DNA of 6,025 bases, taken from NCBI GenBank assembly GCA_949450265.1, contig CASTMW010000087.1, positions 1 to 6,025 on the forward strand. Direction: 5' to 3'. Made by a program: the position numbers and the translations under genes. This stretch comes from an uncultured Eggerthellaceae bacterium (GTDB taxonomy: Bacteria > Actinomycetota > Coriobacteriia > Coriobacteriales > Eggerthellaceae). Shown piece by piece: positions 1-6,012 of the stretch; within the stretch, counting starts at the first letter, position 1, and every line of letters begins with the position of its first letter. Below the pieces are notes generated by a model. The model searched no databases. It worked only from the letters and a program-made list of their open reading frames with translations, and was not told the origin of the DNA.

Positions 1-60
1 TGGAAATGCCCCGTGTCAAGGATTTTTTCTTTGAGATATGTAGTTTTTGTGTTTTATCGA

Positions 61-98
61 ATACAAAAAAGAGGGCTGCCGATCTCTCGACAGCCCTC
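61..98 (-). terminator. Rho-independent terminator closing the Mo-enzyme/VOC operon
   Basis: Read on the minus strand, arms GAGGGCTGTCG and CGGCAGCCCTC (positions 98-88 and 81-71) form an 11-bp stem with one T-G wobble and a 6-nt loop (AGAGAT). Six T residues follow directly at 70-65. It lies 38 nt past the stop codon of the VOC gene, as expected for the end of the leftward operon. The plus strand has no T-run after the stem, so it should act in one direction only. Confidence 0.9.
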
Positions 99-136
99 CC
101 GCAGCCCTTGCAAGGACCCGTCGCTGTACAATGCGC

Positions 137-604
137 CTACACGATGGGGCCGATGTTGTCCTGAACGGCCTCGATGCGCTCGCCACCAGGACCTCTGAAG
201 AACATGATCTTGAGCTTCGCGCCGCCGTCGCCATACGAGACGAAGACGTCGGAATCCTTGTCGCCCAGCGGTCGATCAAACGGGCACAGCGCGTCGAAGG
301 GTCCAGCTTCGATGGCGATGCCCTTCTCGTTCAGGCGCGCCACGATCTCGTCCATGTCCGCAACGCGCACCGCGAAGTGATTCAGGCACGCGCGAGCAGC
401 GTCGATGGTGGACTTATCCTCCTGTTCGAGCAGTTCGATGACCACGCCGTCATCGCTCTTCACCCAGGCCATCTTGAGCGGCTTGTCGCCTTCCATCGTC
501 TCGGTAGAGAACAGATGCCTGAACCCGAGCACATCGGTGTAGAAGCCGATGGACTCGTCGATGTCGTTGCAGTATGCGCCGATATGATGCGGAGCTATCT
601 TCAT
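137..604 (-). CDS. VOC-superfamily (glyoxalase/bleomycin-resistance/dioxygenase fold) protein
   Basis: A 155-aa soluble protein with the paired beta-alpha-beta-beta-beta modules of the vicinal oxygen chelate fold. The first module opens with HHIGAYCNDIDESIGFYTDVLGF (residues 6-28, shown by its typical H...D..S..FY...LGF pattern) and the second with NHFAVRVADMDEIVARL-type sequence from residue 75. Four likely metal ligands fall at the family positions: His7, Glu57, His76 and Glu145, comparable to His/Glu/His/Glu in E. coli glyoxalase I. It is therefore probably an active divalent-metal enzyme, not a binding-only relative. VOC members include glyoxalase I, methylmalonyl-CoA epimerase, ring-cleavage dioxygenases and antibiotic-binding proteins; an oxygen-dependent dioxygenase is unlikely in an anaerobe. 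It is the last gene of the operon, 89 nt after the iron-sulfur subunit, with its own Shine-Dalgarno (AAAGGA, 618-613, 8 nt before ATG). A role in further conversion or detoxification of the phenolic product is inference from position only. Confidence 0.88.
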   Translation of the reverse strand: MKIAPHHIGAYCNDIDESIGFYTDVLGFRHLFSTETMEGDKPLKMAWVKSDDGVVIELLEQEDKSTIDAARACLNHFAVRVADMDEIVARLNEKGIAIEAGPFDALCPFDRPLGDKDSDVFVSYGDGGAKLKIMFFRGPGGERIEAVQDNIGPIV

Positions 605-632
605 CCTACGATCCTTTCTCCTGATCGAAGCT

Positions 633-685
633 CGGAGCAGACCGCCAAGCGATACGCTCGGCGGTCTTGGTCGCTACCCGCTCCG
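633..685 (-). repeat. Long intergenic hairpin between iron-sulfur subunit and VOC genes
   Basis: Arms AGACCGCC (639-646) and GGCGGTCT (660-667) are perfectly complementary. The stem continues inward with AGCG/CGCT (648-651, 655-658) across a position that is a G-T wobble in the minus-strand RNA, giving about 13 bp with a 3-nt loop. A second outer pair, CGGAGC (633-638) and GCTCCG (680-685), could extend it across a 12-nt one-sided bulge. No T-run follows on the minus strand, so it is not a standard terminator. It may stabilise the 3' end of the upstream message, be an RNA processing site, or lower read-through into the VOC gene. Confidence 0.6.
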
Positions 686-693
686 ATGCTCTC

Positions 694-1515
694 TTAGGCC
701 TTGTACATGGCGATGGTGCCAGCGTTGAGGTCCTTGTCCTTGGTGGAGATGAAGTCGGTCACGTGACGCGGCATGTAACCGTCATAGGTGACGTCGATGG
801 CGTAGTCGGCAGCCTCGATCTGCTTGAACCAGAAGTCACCGAACTCGTCGGTCTTCTGGGTATAGGTCTTGCCCGTCTCCAGATTGGTGATCGTGACATC
901 GGCGCCGATCAGCACCTCTTCCTCTTCCAGATCGGCCACCTCGCCCGCAAGGAAGCGCTTGGGAAGGTTCAGATAGCGCACGCGCGGCTTCGTACCGATG
1001 GCGCACTTCAACTCCTCGGCCTCGGCCAGCATGTCCTTCAGGTCCTCTTCCTCGCCGAAGATGAGAGCGTCATGGGCGCAGGCATCCACGCAGCGCGGCA
1101 CGGTCCAACCGTCGTCGAGCAGATGAGCGCAGCCAGTGCACTTCTGCGGGATAGAGAGCGCCTCGTTCCAGTACACCACACCGTAAGGGCACGCATCCAT
1201 GATGGCCTTCTGATCCTTCGCCTTGGCTGGATCGATGATGACCAGCCCGTCGTCGCGGCGGTACACCGCACCGTCCTTGGCGGCCTTCATGCAAGGAGCG
1301 TCCTCGCAATGCTGACAGAAGATGGGCGTGTAGGAAACGCGCACCTTCGGGGTCTGGCCACGCTCTTCCTCTTCCACCTTCATCCAAAACTGGCCCGTGT
1401 CAGGCTGGGGTGCCGCATATGGCATCCAGTCGTTGTCGCAGTGCTCGTCCTTGCATACCAACTGGCAGTTATGGCAACCGATGCAACGGTCGAGATCAAC
1501 GATAAAGGTCTTCAT
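694..1515 (-). CDS. Transhydroxylase-type [4Fe-4S] electron-transfer subunit (beta subunit)
   Basis: A 273-aa ferredoxin-like partner of the molybdenum subunit encoded just upstream. Twelve cysteines can serve three [4Fe-4S] clusters: C11-x2-C14-x2-C17-x3-C21; C67-x2-C70-x4-C75 with C109 (in ACPYG); and C126-x2-C129-x12-C142-x3-C146. DmsB-type proteins carry four clusters; here the CxxCxxC block before ACPYG is absent (residues about 93-106), as in Pelobacter acidigallici transhydroxylase small subunit, which has three clusters and about the same length. Other shared stretches are the GAVY-R-DG region (82-90), CPYGV-YWNE (109-118) and CAHLLDD (129-135). Residues from about 198 to 273 (VLIGADVTITNLETGKTY onward) form a transthyretin-like/Cna-B-type beta domain, also present in the Pelobacter protein. 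There is no signal peptide or membrane anchor, so it should be cytosolic. The start at 1515 has Shine-Dalgarno AGGAG overlapping the stop codon of the large subunit, which suggests coupled translation. Confidence 0.93.
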   Translation of the reverse strand: MKTFIVDLDRCIGCHNCQLVCKDEHCDNDWMPYAAPQPDTGQFWMKVEEEERGQTPKVRVSYTPIFCQHCEDAPCMKAAKDGAVYRRDDGLVIIDPAKAKDQKAIMDACPYGVVYWNEALSIPQKCTGCAHLLDDGWTVPRCVDACAHDALIFGEEEDLKDMLAEAEELKCAIGTKPRVRYLNLPKRFLAGEVADLEEEEVLIGADVTITNLETGKTYTQKTDEFGDFWFKQIEAADYAIDVTYDGYMPRHVTDFISTKDKDLNAGTIAMYKA

Positions 1516-1517
1516 AT

Positions 1518-1523
1518 CTCCTA
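1518..1523 (-). promoter_or_regulatory. Shine-Dalgarno overlapping the upstream stop codon (translational coupling)
   Basis: The minus strand reads TAGGAGATATG: the TAG stop of the large subunit (1523-1521) overlaps AGGAG (1522-1518), and the ATG of the small subunit begins at 1515. The spacing of only 2 nt between AGGAG and ATG is short, which fits re-initiation by ribosomes finishing the large subunit and would help make the two subunits in equal amounts. Confidence 0.7.
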
Positions 1524-4091
1524 TGCCCCTTCCACGATCTTGTCGAGAGCGATCTGACCGGTTTCGGCCTCATAGGCATGATCGAATGCCTCGGGATACT
1601 GCTTGGCCAGCTCGAATACGTCGACCTTCTCGATGCCCACGAGGAAGCTGTTGGTGACCTCACCGGGAACGTTCTTGGACGTGGTGGCCGACGGGCAGAT
1701 CAGGTTGTTCGCGCCAGCACGGTCGAACTCGCCCAGCACGATGTTGTCCACGCGCACACCGTGGTCCTGATAGACCGCATTCGGGATGACGCGCTCGGAA
1801 AGGCGCACGCCGCCGAGCACCGCACCGCGCTCGTTGTACATCTTCACAATATCGCCATCCTCAACACCGATCACGACGGCATCCTTCGGGTTGATCCACA
1901 GCGGCTCGTACATATAGCCATCCGGGCCTTCCACCTTGCACGTCTCAATCTCGCGGCACCAGGTGTTATCGTCGTTCTGCGCATGCACGCGCCAACGCGG
2001 ATGGTTGGTGATGAGCAGGAACGGATACTCTTCAGAACGCGGATGCAGCAGGCTCTCGGAGTGGGTCTCGCCGTAGGGCACGAAGTGCGGTACGGGTGGG
2101 CGTTCCTCGTCATCGGGGAAGTACGAGTCGAGCAGCGTGGAACGGAACTCGATCAGGCCGGTGGGGGTCCGAAGCGGGTTGCCCTCGGGGTCATCGTAGA
2201 ATGGACGCATGCCGCGCGGATCGTCTTCCCAATCCTCGGCGGTGGGCACGACGTAGTAGCCCTTCTCCATGAACTCTTCGTAGGACACCATGTCCTGAAC
2301 GCCCGAGTTGTCGAAACCCTTGCGGATCAGCTCGTCCTCGGTACCGCCCACGTATTCCTCGTAGAGGCCCAGCTTCTTGGCCACTTCACCCACGGCCTCG
2401 AAGTCGGAGAGCGACTCGCCCACATGCGGGATGGCCTGCTCTTCATGGATGAGCATGTTGTACTGGCCGCTGAACAGGTCGGCGGAGATGTCGCGCACCT
2501 CGAGCTTGGTGGTGGTGGGCAGGATGATGTCGGCGAACAGGCAGTCGTTCTCCAGCCACGGGTGCTGGGCCAGGATGAACTCCAGGTTGGGATGCTGCAG
2601 TGCACGCTGCATCTCGAAGCCACCGTTCCAGCAGGTCTGCCAGCAGGGGCTGTCGGTCCATATCATGTGCAGCTCGTAATCGCCATTGTGCGGGAAGTCC
2701 CACTCCACCACCTGGTCCTCAGCGGGCAGGCCAGCGATGACATGGCCACCGCGCCACTTGACCGGCGGGTTCATGATGGCCTCGGGGATCAAGGTCTTCG
2801 GGATGAAGTTCACCGGGTAGGTGAGCATAGCCCAGCCGTTGTAGACCGACGACAGATCGGGCTGGCAGGCCGAACGCGGCAGCGGGTAGATCTCATCGAT
2901 ACCGAACAGGCCCCAGTCCATGAAGTTGATCTGACCGGCACCCGGCTTGCCAAGGCCCTGCATGGCCAGCAGCGCCACCTCAAGGCGAGCCGGTTCGCTG
3001 GAATAGGCAGCGCGGATCAGACCGCCACCTGCGCAGTGCGCGATGGACACCACGTGCTTTGCCCAGTAGCGAGCCAGCGCCTTGATCTGACGCTCGGATA
3101 TCCCCGTAATGGGAGCGGCCCACTTCGGCGTCTTCGGAACGCCGTCCTCAACGCCCAGAATGTAATCCTTGAAATCGTCGAAGCCCACGGAATGCGTGGC
3201 AATGTAGTCCTTGTCGTAGGTGTCTTCCTTGATCCACACATACGCCAGAGCACAATGCAGCGCAGCGTCGGTGTTGGGCAGGATGGGAATCCACTTGCCC
3301 TCGTGCGCGGCACCGGTGTAGTTGAGGTCGGGCGAGATGAAGATGGACTTCAGGCCCACGTCGTGCAGCCAACGGACCAGACGTCCCGGCTGCATGCCGC
3401 CCCAGCCCCACGGCGTGGTCTCAGGATCGGCGCCCCAGTACAGGACCGCATCGCCATTCTCGGCGATATCCTGGAACAGGTTCTGCACGTTGCCCTGCTT
3501 GCCCACCGGGTCCATGCCCCAGATGTGCTTGGCGCCCCACGTCCAGCCTTCCCAGCTGTCTGGTTGCCGGGCTTGCAGCGTGTAGCCTCCCATGAGGTCC
3601 AGCAGCTTGCCCGGGCAACCATGAGCAGCGTGGATGATCTTGGATTCACCATGACCATCCACCTGAGCGAGTACGGCTAGGGGTCCGTACTCCTTGTGGA
3701 TGCGCTTGAGTTCTGATGCGATGATATCGGTGGCCTCGTCCCACGAGATGCGGCGATACTTCGATGTGCCGCGCGTCTCGGGATGACGCTCACCGTTGGG
3801 GTCCCAGTCCACGCGGATCAGCGGATAGGGAACGCGATTCTTCGAGTAGACGCGCTTCTTGTAAGCGTACTGAAGCGGCGTCGGCATGGTCTTATCCTTG
3901 GGTTCGAGCACCGCTCCATTCACTTCGATGCGCCAGGGTCGCATATCCTCGATGTCGTATGCATCGTCGTAATGCATCGGACGGATGCGAAGGATCTTAC
4001 CGTCCTTGACGTCGACGGCTGCAGAGTTCGAACCGAGTCCGAAACCGCACAGACCGAGCGACTTGTACACTGTCTTCACATCATTTGACAT
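1521..4091 (-). CDS. Molybdopterin (bis-MGD) oxidoreductase, pyrogallol transhydroxylase / catechol dehydroxylase-like catalytic subunit
   Basis: An 856-aa member of the DMSO reductase family, close in length to the alpha subunit of Pelobacter acidigallici pyrogallol-phloroglucinol transhydroxylase (about 875 aa). The key motif is PDSWEGW (177-183): Ser179 matches the serine that binds molybdenum in that enzyme, flanked by the catalytic Asp (178) and a Trp (180); His147 in GHGE fits its active-site His. Other landmarks are RISWDEATDI (114-123), YWGADPETT (218-226), MQGLGKPGAG (377-386), FADIILPTTTKLE (519-531) and a C-terminal molybdopterin-dinucleotide-binding domain from about 690 (TNHPRWRVHAQ; EDGDIVKMYNERGAV). 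The N-terminus has only one Cys (15), so it lacks the usual N-terminal [4Fe-4S] site, as in transhydroxylase. No twin-arginine signal is present, implying a cytosolic enzyme. Start chosen at 4091 (MSNDVK) because GAGGGAG lies 5 nt upstream; an in-frame ATG at 4127 has no convincing ribosome site. Expected role: moving or removing an aromatic hydroxyl group. The substrate is unknown; gut catechol dehydroxylases are more distant relatives. Confidence 0.93.
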   Translation of the reverse strand: MSNDVKTVYKSLGLCGFGLGSNSAAVDVKDGKILRIRPMHYDDAYDIEDMRPWRIEVNGAVLEPKDKTMPTPLQYAYKKRVYSKNRVPYPLIRVDWDPNGERHPETRGTSKYRRISWDEATDIIASELKRIHKEYGPLAVLAQVDGHGESKIIHAAHGCPGKLLDLMGGYTLQARQPDSWEGWTWGAKHIWGMDPVGKQGNVQNLFQDIAENGDAVLYWGADPETTPWGWGGMQPGRLVRWLHDVGLKSIFISPDLNYTGAAHEGKWIPILPNTDAALHCALAYVWIKEDTYDKDYIATHSVGFDDFKDYILGVEDGVPKTPKWAAPITGISERQIKALARYWAKHVVSIAHCAGGGLIRAAYSSEPARLEVALLAMQGLGKPGAGQINFMDWGLFGIDEIYPLPRSACQPDLSSVYNGWAMLTYPVNFIPKTLIPEAIMNPPVKWRGGHVIAGLPAEDQVVEWDFPHNGDYELHMIWTDSPCWQTCWNGGFEMQRALQHPNLEFILAQHPWLENDCLFADIILPTTTKLEVRDISADLFSGQYNMLIHEEQAIPHVGESLSDFEAVGEVAKKLGLYEEYVGGTEDELIRKGFDNSGVQDMVSYEEFMEKGYYVVPTAEDWEDDPRGMRPFYDDPEGNPLRTPTGLIEFRSTLLDSYFPDDEERPPVPHFVPYGETHSESLLHPRSEEYPFLLITNHPRWRVHAQNDDNTWCREIETCKVEGPDGYMYEPLWINPKDAVVIGVEDGDIVKMYNERGAVLGGVRLSERVIPNAVYQDHGVRVDNIVLGEFDRAGANNLICPSATTSKNVPGEVTNSFLVGIEKVDVFELAKQYPEAFDHAYEAETGQIALDKIVEGA

Positions 4092-4096
4092 TCCAA

Positions 4097-4103
4097 CTCC
4101 CTC
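4097..4103 (-). promoter_or_regulatory. Shine-Dalgarno fixing the start of the molybdenum subunit
   Basis: The minus strand reads GAGGGAG, then TTGGA, then ATG at 4091. The purine-rich match and 5-nt spacing favour the start MSNDVK over the in-frame ATG 36 nt upstream, where only a weak AAGAG precedes the codon. Confidence 0.7.
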
Positions 4104-4218
4104 TCTCTTTCCTTTGGTCTCCCACATGCTCTTGCGCCACGAAAAAGTCTTTCCAATCCTCGCTCTCTTCGTTTAGAATCCCGTGTATCGATCCCTTTCA
4201 CAATTCGCTTCTTGCCAA

Positions 4219-4235
4219 GTCGAAGCTGTCTCGAC
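4219..4235. repeat. Small inverted repeat downstream of the candidate operon promoter
   Basis: GTCGA (4219-4223) and TCGAC (4231-4235) are separated by 7 nt. With one bulged base the symmetry extends to AAG/CTT on the outside. It could be a repressor site or a hairpin at the start of the leader RNA; five-base arms may also arise by chance. Confidence 0.3.
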
Positions 4236-4262
4236 CTTATTTCGTCGCATAGGTCGTGACAA
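4236..4262 (-). promoter_or_regulatory. Candidate promoter for the Mo-enzyme operon
   Basis: On the minus strand, TTGTCA (4262-4257, five of six matches to TTGACA) is followed after 15 nt by AATAAG (4241-4236, four of six matches to TATAAT). The spacing is shorter than the usual 17 nt and the -10 is imperfect, as is common for activator-dependent promoters. It would give a leader of about 135 nt. This is a guess from consensus matching only. Confidence 0.25.
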
Positions 4263-4269
4263 TCGCGTT

Positions 4270-4327
4270 CGATGACTGATTTTGAGATGAGAGCGGTCAT
4301 CGGGCGTTTCATCGGTCCTATGACCGA
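4270..4327. promoter_or_regulatory. Candidate operator: ATGAC half-sites at 24-bp steps plus a perfect palindrome
   Basis: The pentamer ATGAC begins at 4272 (plus), 4296 (as GTCAT, opposite strand) and 4320 (plus), exactly 24 bp apart and alternating in direction. Neighbouring bases extend the pairs to CGATGAC/GTCATCG (4270-4276, 4296-4302) and CGGTCAT/ATGACCG (4294-4300, 4320-4326), each with a 19-nt spacer. The last site is also part of the palindrome TCGGTC-CTAT-GACCGA (4312-4327). A direct repeat TCATCGG occurs at 4297-4303 and 4309-4315. LuxR-type proteins bind short dyads as dimers, so this is a reasonable target for the divergent regulator, but no binding motif is known to me for this family. 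Confidence 0.4.
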
Positions 4328-4409
4328 GGGTACTAGGCGAGCTTGAAAAGAGGCCTTGAGCGGGAAAGATGTGTTGGGATGGCGAAGAGAGGCACCGGCC
4401 TTTGACACG

Positions 4410-4416
4410 AGGAGGG
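4410..4416 (+). promoter_or_regulatory. Strong Shine-Dalgarno fixing the start of the LuxR-type regulator
   Basis: AGGAGGG lies 6 nt before ATG at 4423, a near-perfect ribosome site. It sets the start at MNDTTTND and excludes the in-frame ATG at 4369, which would add 18 residues including the codons that form this site. Confidence 0.85.
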
Positions 4417-4422
4417 AAGAAG

Positions 4423-5979
4423 ATGAACGACACGACGACCAACGATCAGAAGCGGTCCTCGCGGCTTTTCAGCCCTACCATAGGGCTTGCGGGATTCGGG
4501 GTGCTCCTTGGCTGGCATTTCCTCATCCTGTATTTCTCGTTCCCCATGACCAGCGGCATGTTCCCTGCTGAGTTCATCTTCATCCGGCAAGTGGTGCTGA
4601 ATGCATCGCTGTGCGTGTTCTTCGGGGCCTTCGGATACCTCATGCGCAACCTTCCGCAGCGCGACAAGCTGCAATCGCACGCCATCGCCTACTCAGCTAT
4701 GGCGGTGGGCACCATCGGCAGCGCCACGCTAGTCGTAGGTTCCATCATGGGGATCGCCTGGTCCATCTTCGCCGTGGTGCTGATCGGAGCCTCCGAGGCC
4801 ATCCTCATGCTGTTCTGGCTGCGCTTCTACACGGAAACCTCCGAGAACTACTCGGGCATCAGCCTGGGAACATCGGCGGTGGTCGGATCACTCATCTGCT
4901 TCTTCACCTACCATCTGACCTTCGAGGTATCCGTGTTCGTCCTGGTGATCCTACCCTTGGCATCCGGAGCGCTGCTCATCACCTTGACGCGCGACATCCC
5001 GTTGCGCAGCAACGATCCGCTCGGTTTCGGCATCTCGGACTGGAGTTCGGCGAGGAAGCCCTATTGGAAGACCACCTTCCAGCTGATGGCGATGGCCTTG
5101 TTCTTCGGCATGGTCCAAGGCTGCAATTCCCCGAAGATGACGCTGCTGCCAGCCGCCGACCCCATCACAGTGCTCGGCGCAGCGCTGGCAGGCATCGTGC
5201 TGTTCGCCATGTTCTCGAAGTCCGCGCACAAGCCGAACCTGGGTCCAGTCATCAGCCTTTCCTTGCTGATGTACATCGCTGGCATGATGCTCATGCCCTT
5301 CCATGCGCCCTATCTTCCGCAGATCGCTGCATTCTTGATCATGACAAGCTTTATCTTCTACTTCATCCTGACCTTGATCTTCGTCATCGATCTCTGCCGC
5401 ACCTTCGACCTGAACGCCACCGTCTACGTTGGCCTGAACCAAGCGCTCGAGTACGCCATGTTCGCCCTGGGCATCGTGGCGGGCAACGCGCTATGGGGCG
5501 AGTTCAGCAACGTATCCTCCCTTCCCTTCGCCATCTCTTTCATCTCCATCTTCGTGCTATGCGCCATCACACTGTTCCTGACGACAGAACGGCTGCCCTG
5601 GGAAGCGGCCTTCTACAAGCCAAAGCATGGAGCTGAGCGCAAGTCCTGCGAGACGAGTACAGATGAAGCCGAAGCCGAAGAAGCGGAGGACGTGGACGTG
5701 CTAGCCCTCCTGAGCGAGCGCTACACCTTGACGCCGCGCGAAGTGGAGGTATTCACGCTGCTGTCGCGAGGCCGCAATGCAGAGTTCATCCAGAATGCGC
5801 TGTTCATCTCGAACCATACGGTGAAGACACATATCTACAACATCTATCGGAAGATGGATATCCATTCCTTGCAAGATCTGCTGGACATCTTCGACGCCGA
5901 AGAGGCGCGCTGCGCGCAAAATCAATCTTGCCGTGGGAAGGGAACGACCCAGGATGAGCCACCCACTCAGGCGATCTAA
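4423..5979 (+). CDS. Membrane-spanning LuxR-family transcriptional regulator (12 TM + C-terminal HTH)
   Basis: A 518-aa protein. Twelve hydrophobic segments can be counted, at about residues 16-39, 50-74, 87-108, 110-136, 145-165, 169-189, 218-236, 248-265, 273-291, 297-324, 336-359 and 367-388, resembling a transporter-like membrane bundle. A charged linker follows, with an acidic run (about 412-425, EAEAEEAED). The LuxR/NarL-type helix-turn-helix is at about 436-490: LTPREVEVFTLLSRG, then ISNHTVKTHIYNIYRKM with the usual T-V-K-x-H recognition-helix pattern and the L-x-D-LL end. There is no phospho-receiver or autoinducer domain, so the signal is probably sensed by the membrane part. Membrane-spanning LuxR regulators of this build are known in Eggerthella lenta, where members beside catechol dehydroxylase genes control them in response to the substrate. 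Its divergent position beside the Mo-enzyme operon suggests it activates that operon (inference). A 22-residue polar tail after the HTH is not part of the fold. Confidence 0.93.
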   Translation: MNDTTTNDQKRSSRLFSPTIGLAGFGVLLGWHFLILYFSFPMTSGMFPAEFIFIRQVVLNASLCVFFGAFGYLMRNLPQRDKLQSHAIAYSAMAVGTIGSATLVVGSIMGIAWSIFAVVLIGASEAILMLFWLRFYTETSENYSGISLGTSAVVGSLICFFTYHLTFEVSVFVLVILPLASGALLITLTRDIPLRSNDPLGFGISDWSSARKPYWKTTFQLMAMALFFGMVQGCNSPKMTLLPAADPITVLGAALAGIVLFAMFSKSAHKPNLGPVISLSLLMYIAGMMLMPFHAPYLPQIAAFLIMTSFIFYFILTLIFVIDLCRTFDLNATVYVGLNQALEYAMFALGIVAGNALWGEFSNVSSLPFAISFISIFVLCAITLFLTTERLPWEAAFYKPKHGAERKSCETSTDEAEAEEAEDVDVLALLSERYTLTPREVEVFTLLSRGRNAEFIQNALFISNHTVKTHIYNIYRKMDIHSLQDLLDIFDAEEARCAQNQSCRGKGTTQDEPPTQAI

Positions 5980-6012
5980 GCCTTCTGTGGGGATGCACGC
6001 GTGGGTGCTTTT
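5960..6012 (+). terminator. Possible weak terminator after the regulator gene
   Basis: Two competing hairpins end at a short T-run (TTTT, 6009-6012): a local one with arms GCAC (5995-5998) and GTGC (6005-6008), and a longer one with CACCCAC (5960-5966, inside the end of the gene) and GTGGGTG (6001-6007). Arms are short or the loop is long, and the T-run has only four bases, so termination may be weak. The window ends shortly after. Confidence 0.3.

Larger units (their letters stand above)
4092..4422. promoter_or_regulatory. Divergent control region between the Mo-enzyme operon and its LuxR-type regulator
   Basis: This 331-nt stretch lies between two outward-facing start codons and must hold the promoters of both units. 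It is less GC-rich than the genes. I see no credible gene in it: open frames crossing it lack a ribosome site and do not resemble known proteins. It contains several inverted repeats (4219-4235, 4270-4302, 4294-4326, 4312-4327), described separately. No strong consensus promoter for the regulator was found on the plus strand. Confidence 0.75.

Noticed and set aside
14..19. TTGACA on the minus strand near the left edge
   Set aside because: It could be the -35 of a gene beyond the window, but the -10 position falls outside the sequence, so it cannot be supported.
47..697. A 216-codon plus-strand frame covering the VOC gene and both its flanks
   Set aside because: It runs through the operon terminator and the intergenic hairpin and is antisense to a gene with a clear VOC fold and metal ligands.
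667..1557. A 296-codon plus-strand frame opposite the iron-sulfur subunit
   Set aside because: Antisense shadow of the cysteine-motif gene; its sequence shows no recognisable fold or motif.
1578..3680. A 700-codon open frame on the plus strand opposite the molybdenum subunit gene
   Set aside because: It lies entirely antisense to a clearly recognised enzyme and has His/Val/Leu/Arg-rich composition without any domain, typical of the complementary strand of a high-GC gene. No ribosome site or promoter supports it.
4402..4407. Perfect TTGACA on the plus strand just before the regulator
   Set aside because: A matching -10 would fall inside the coding region and the Shine-Dalgarno lies directly after it, so it cannot serve the start at 4423.
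4173..4442. Small minus-strand frames in the divergent region (4173-4442 and 4076-4408)
   Set aside because: They overlap the start of the regulator or of the enzyme gene, lack ribosome sites and show no recognisable sequence features.
4611..5636. A 341-codon plus-strand frame inside the regulator gene
   Set aside because: It is a +2 frame overlap rich in Arg, His and Pro with no membrane or domain pattern, while the frame used here has 12 clear membrane segments and an HTH.
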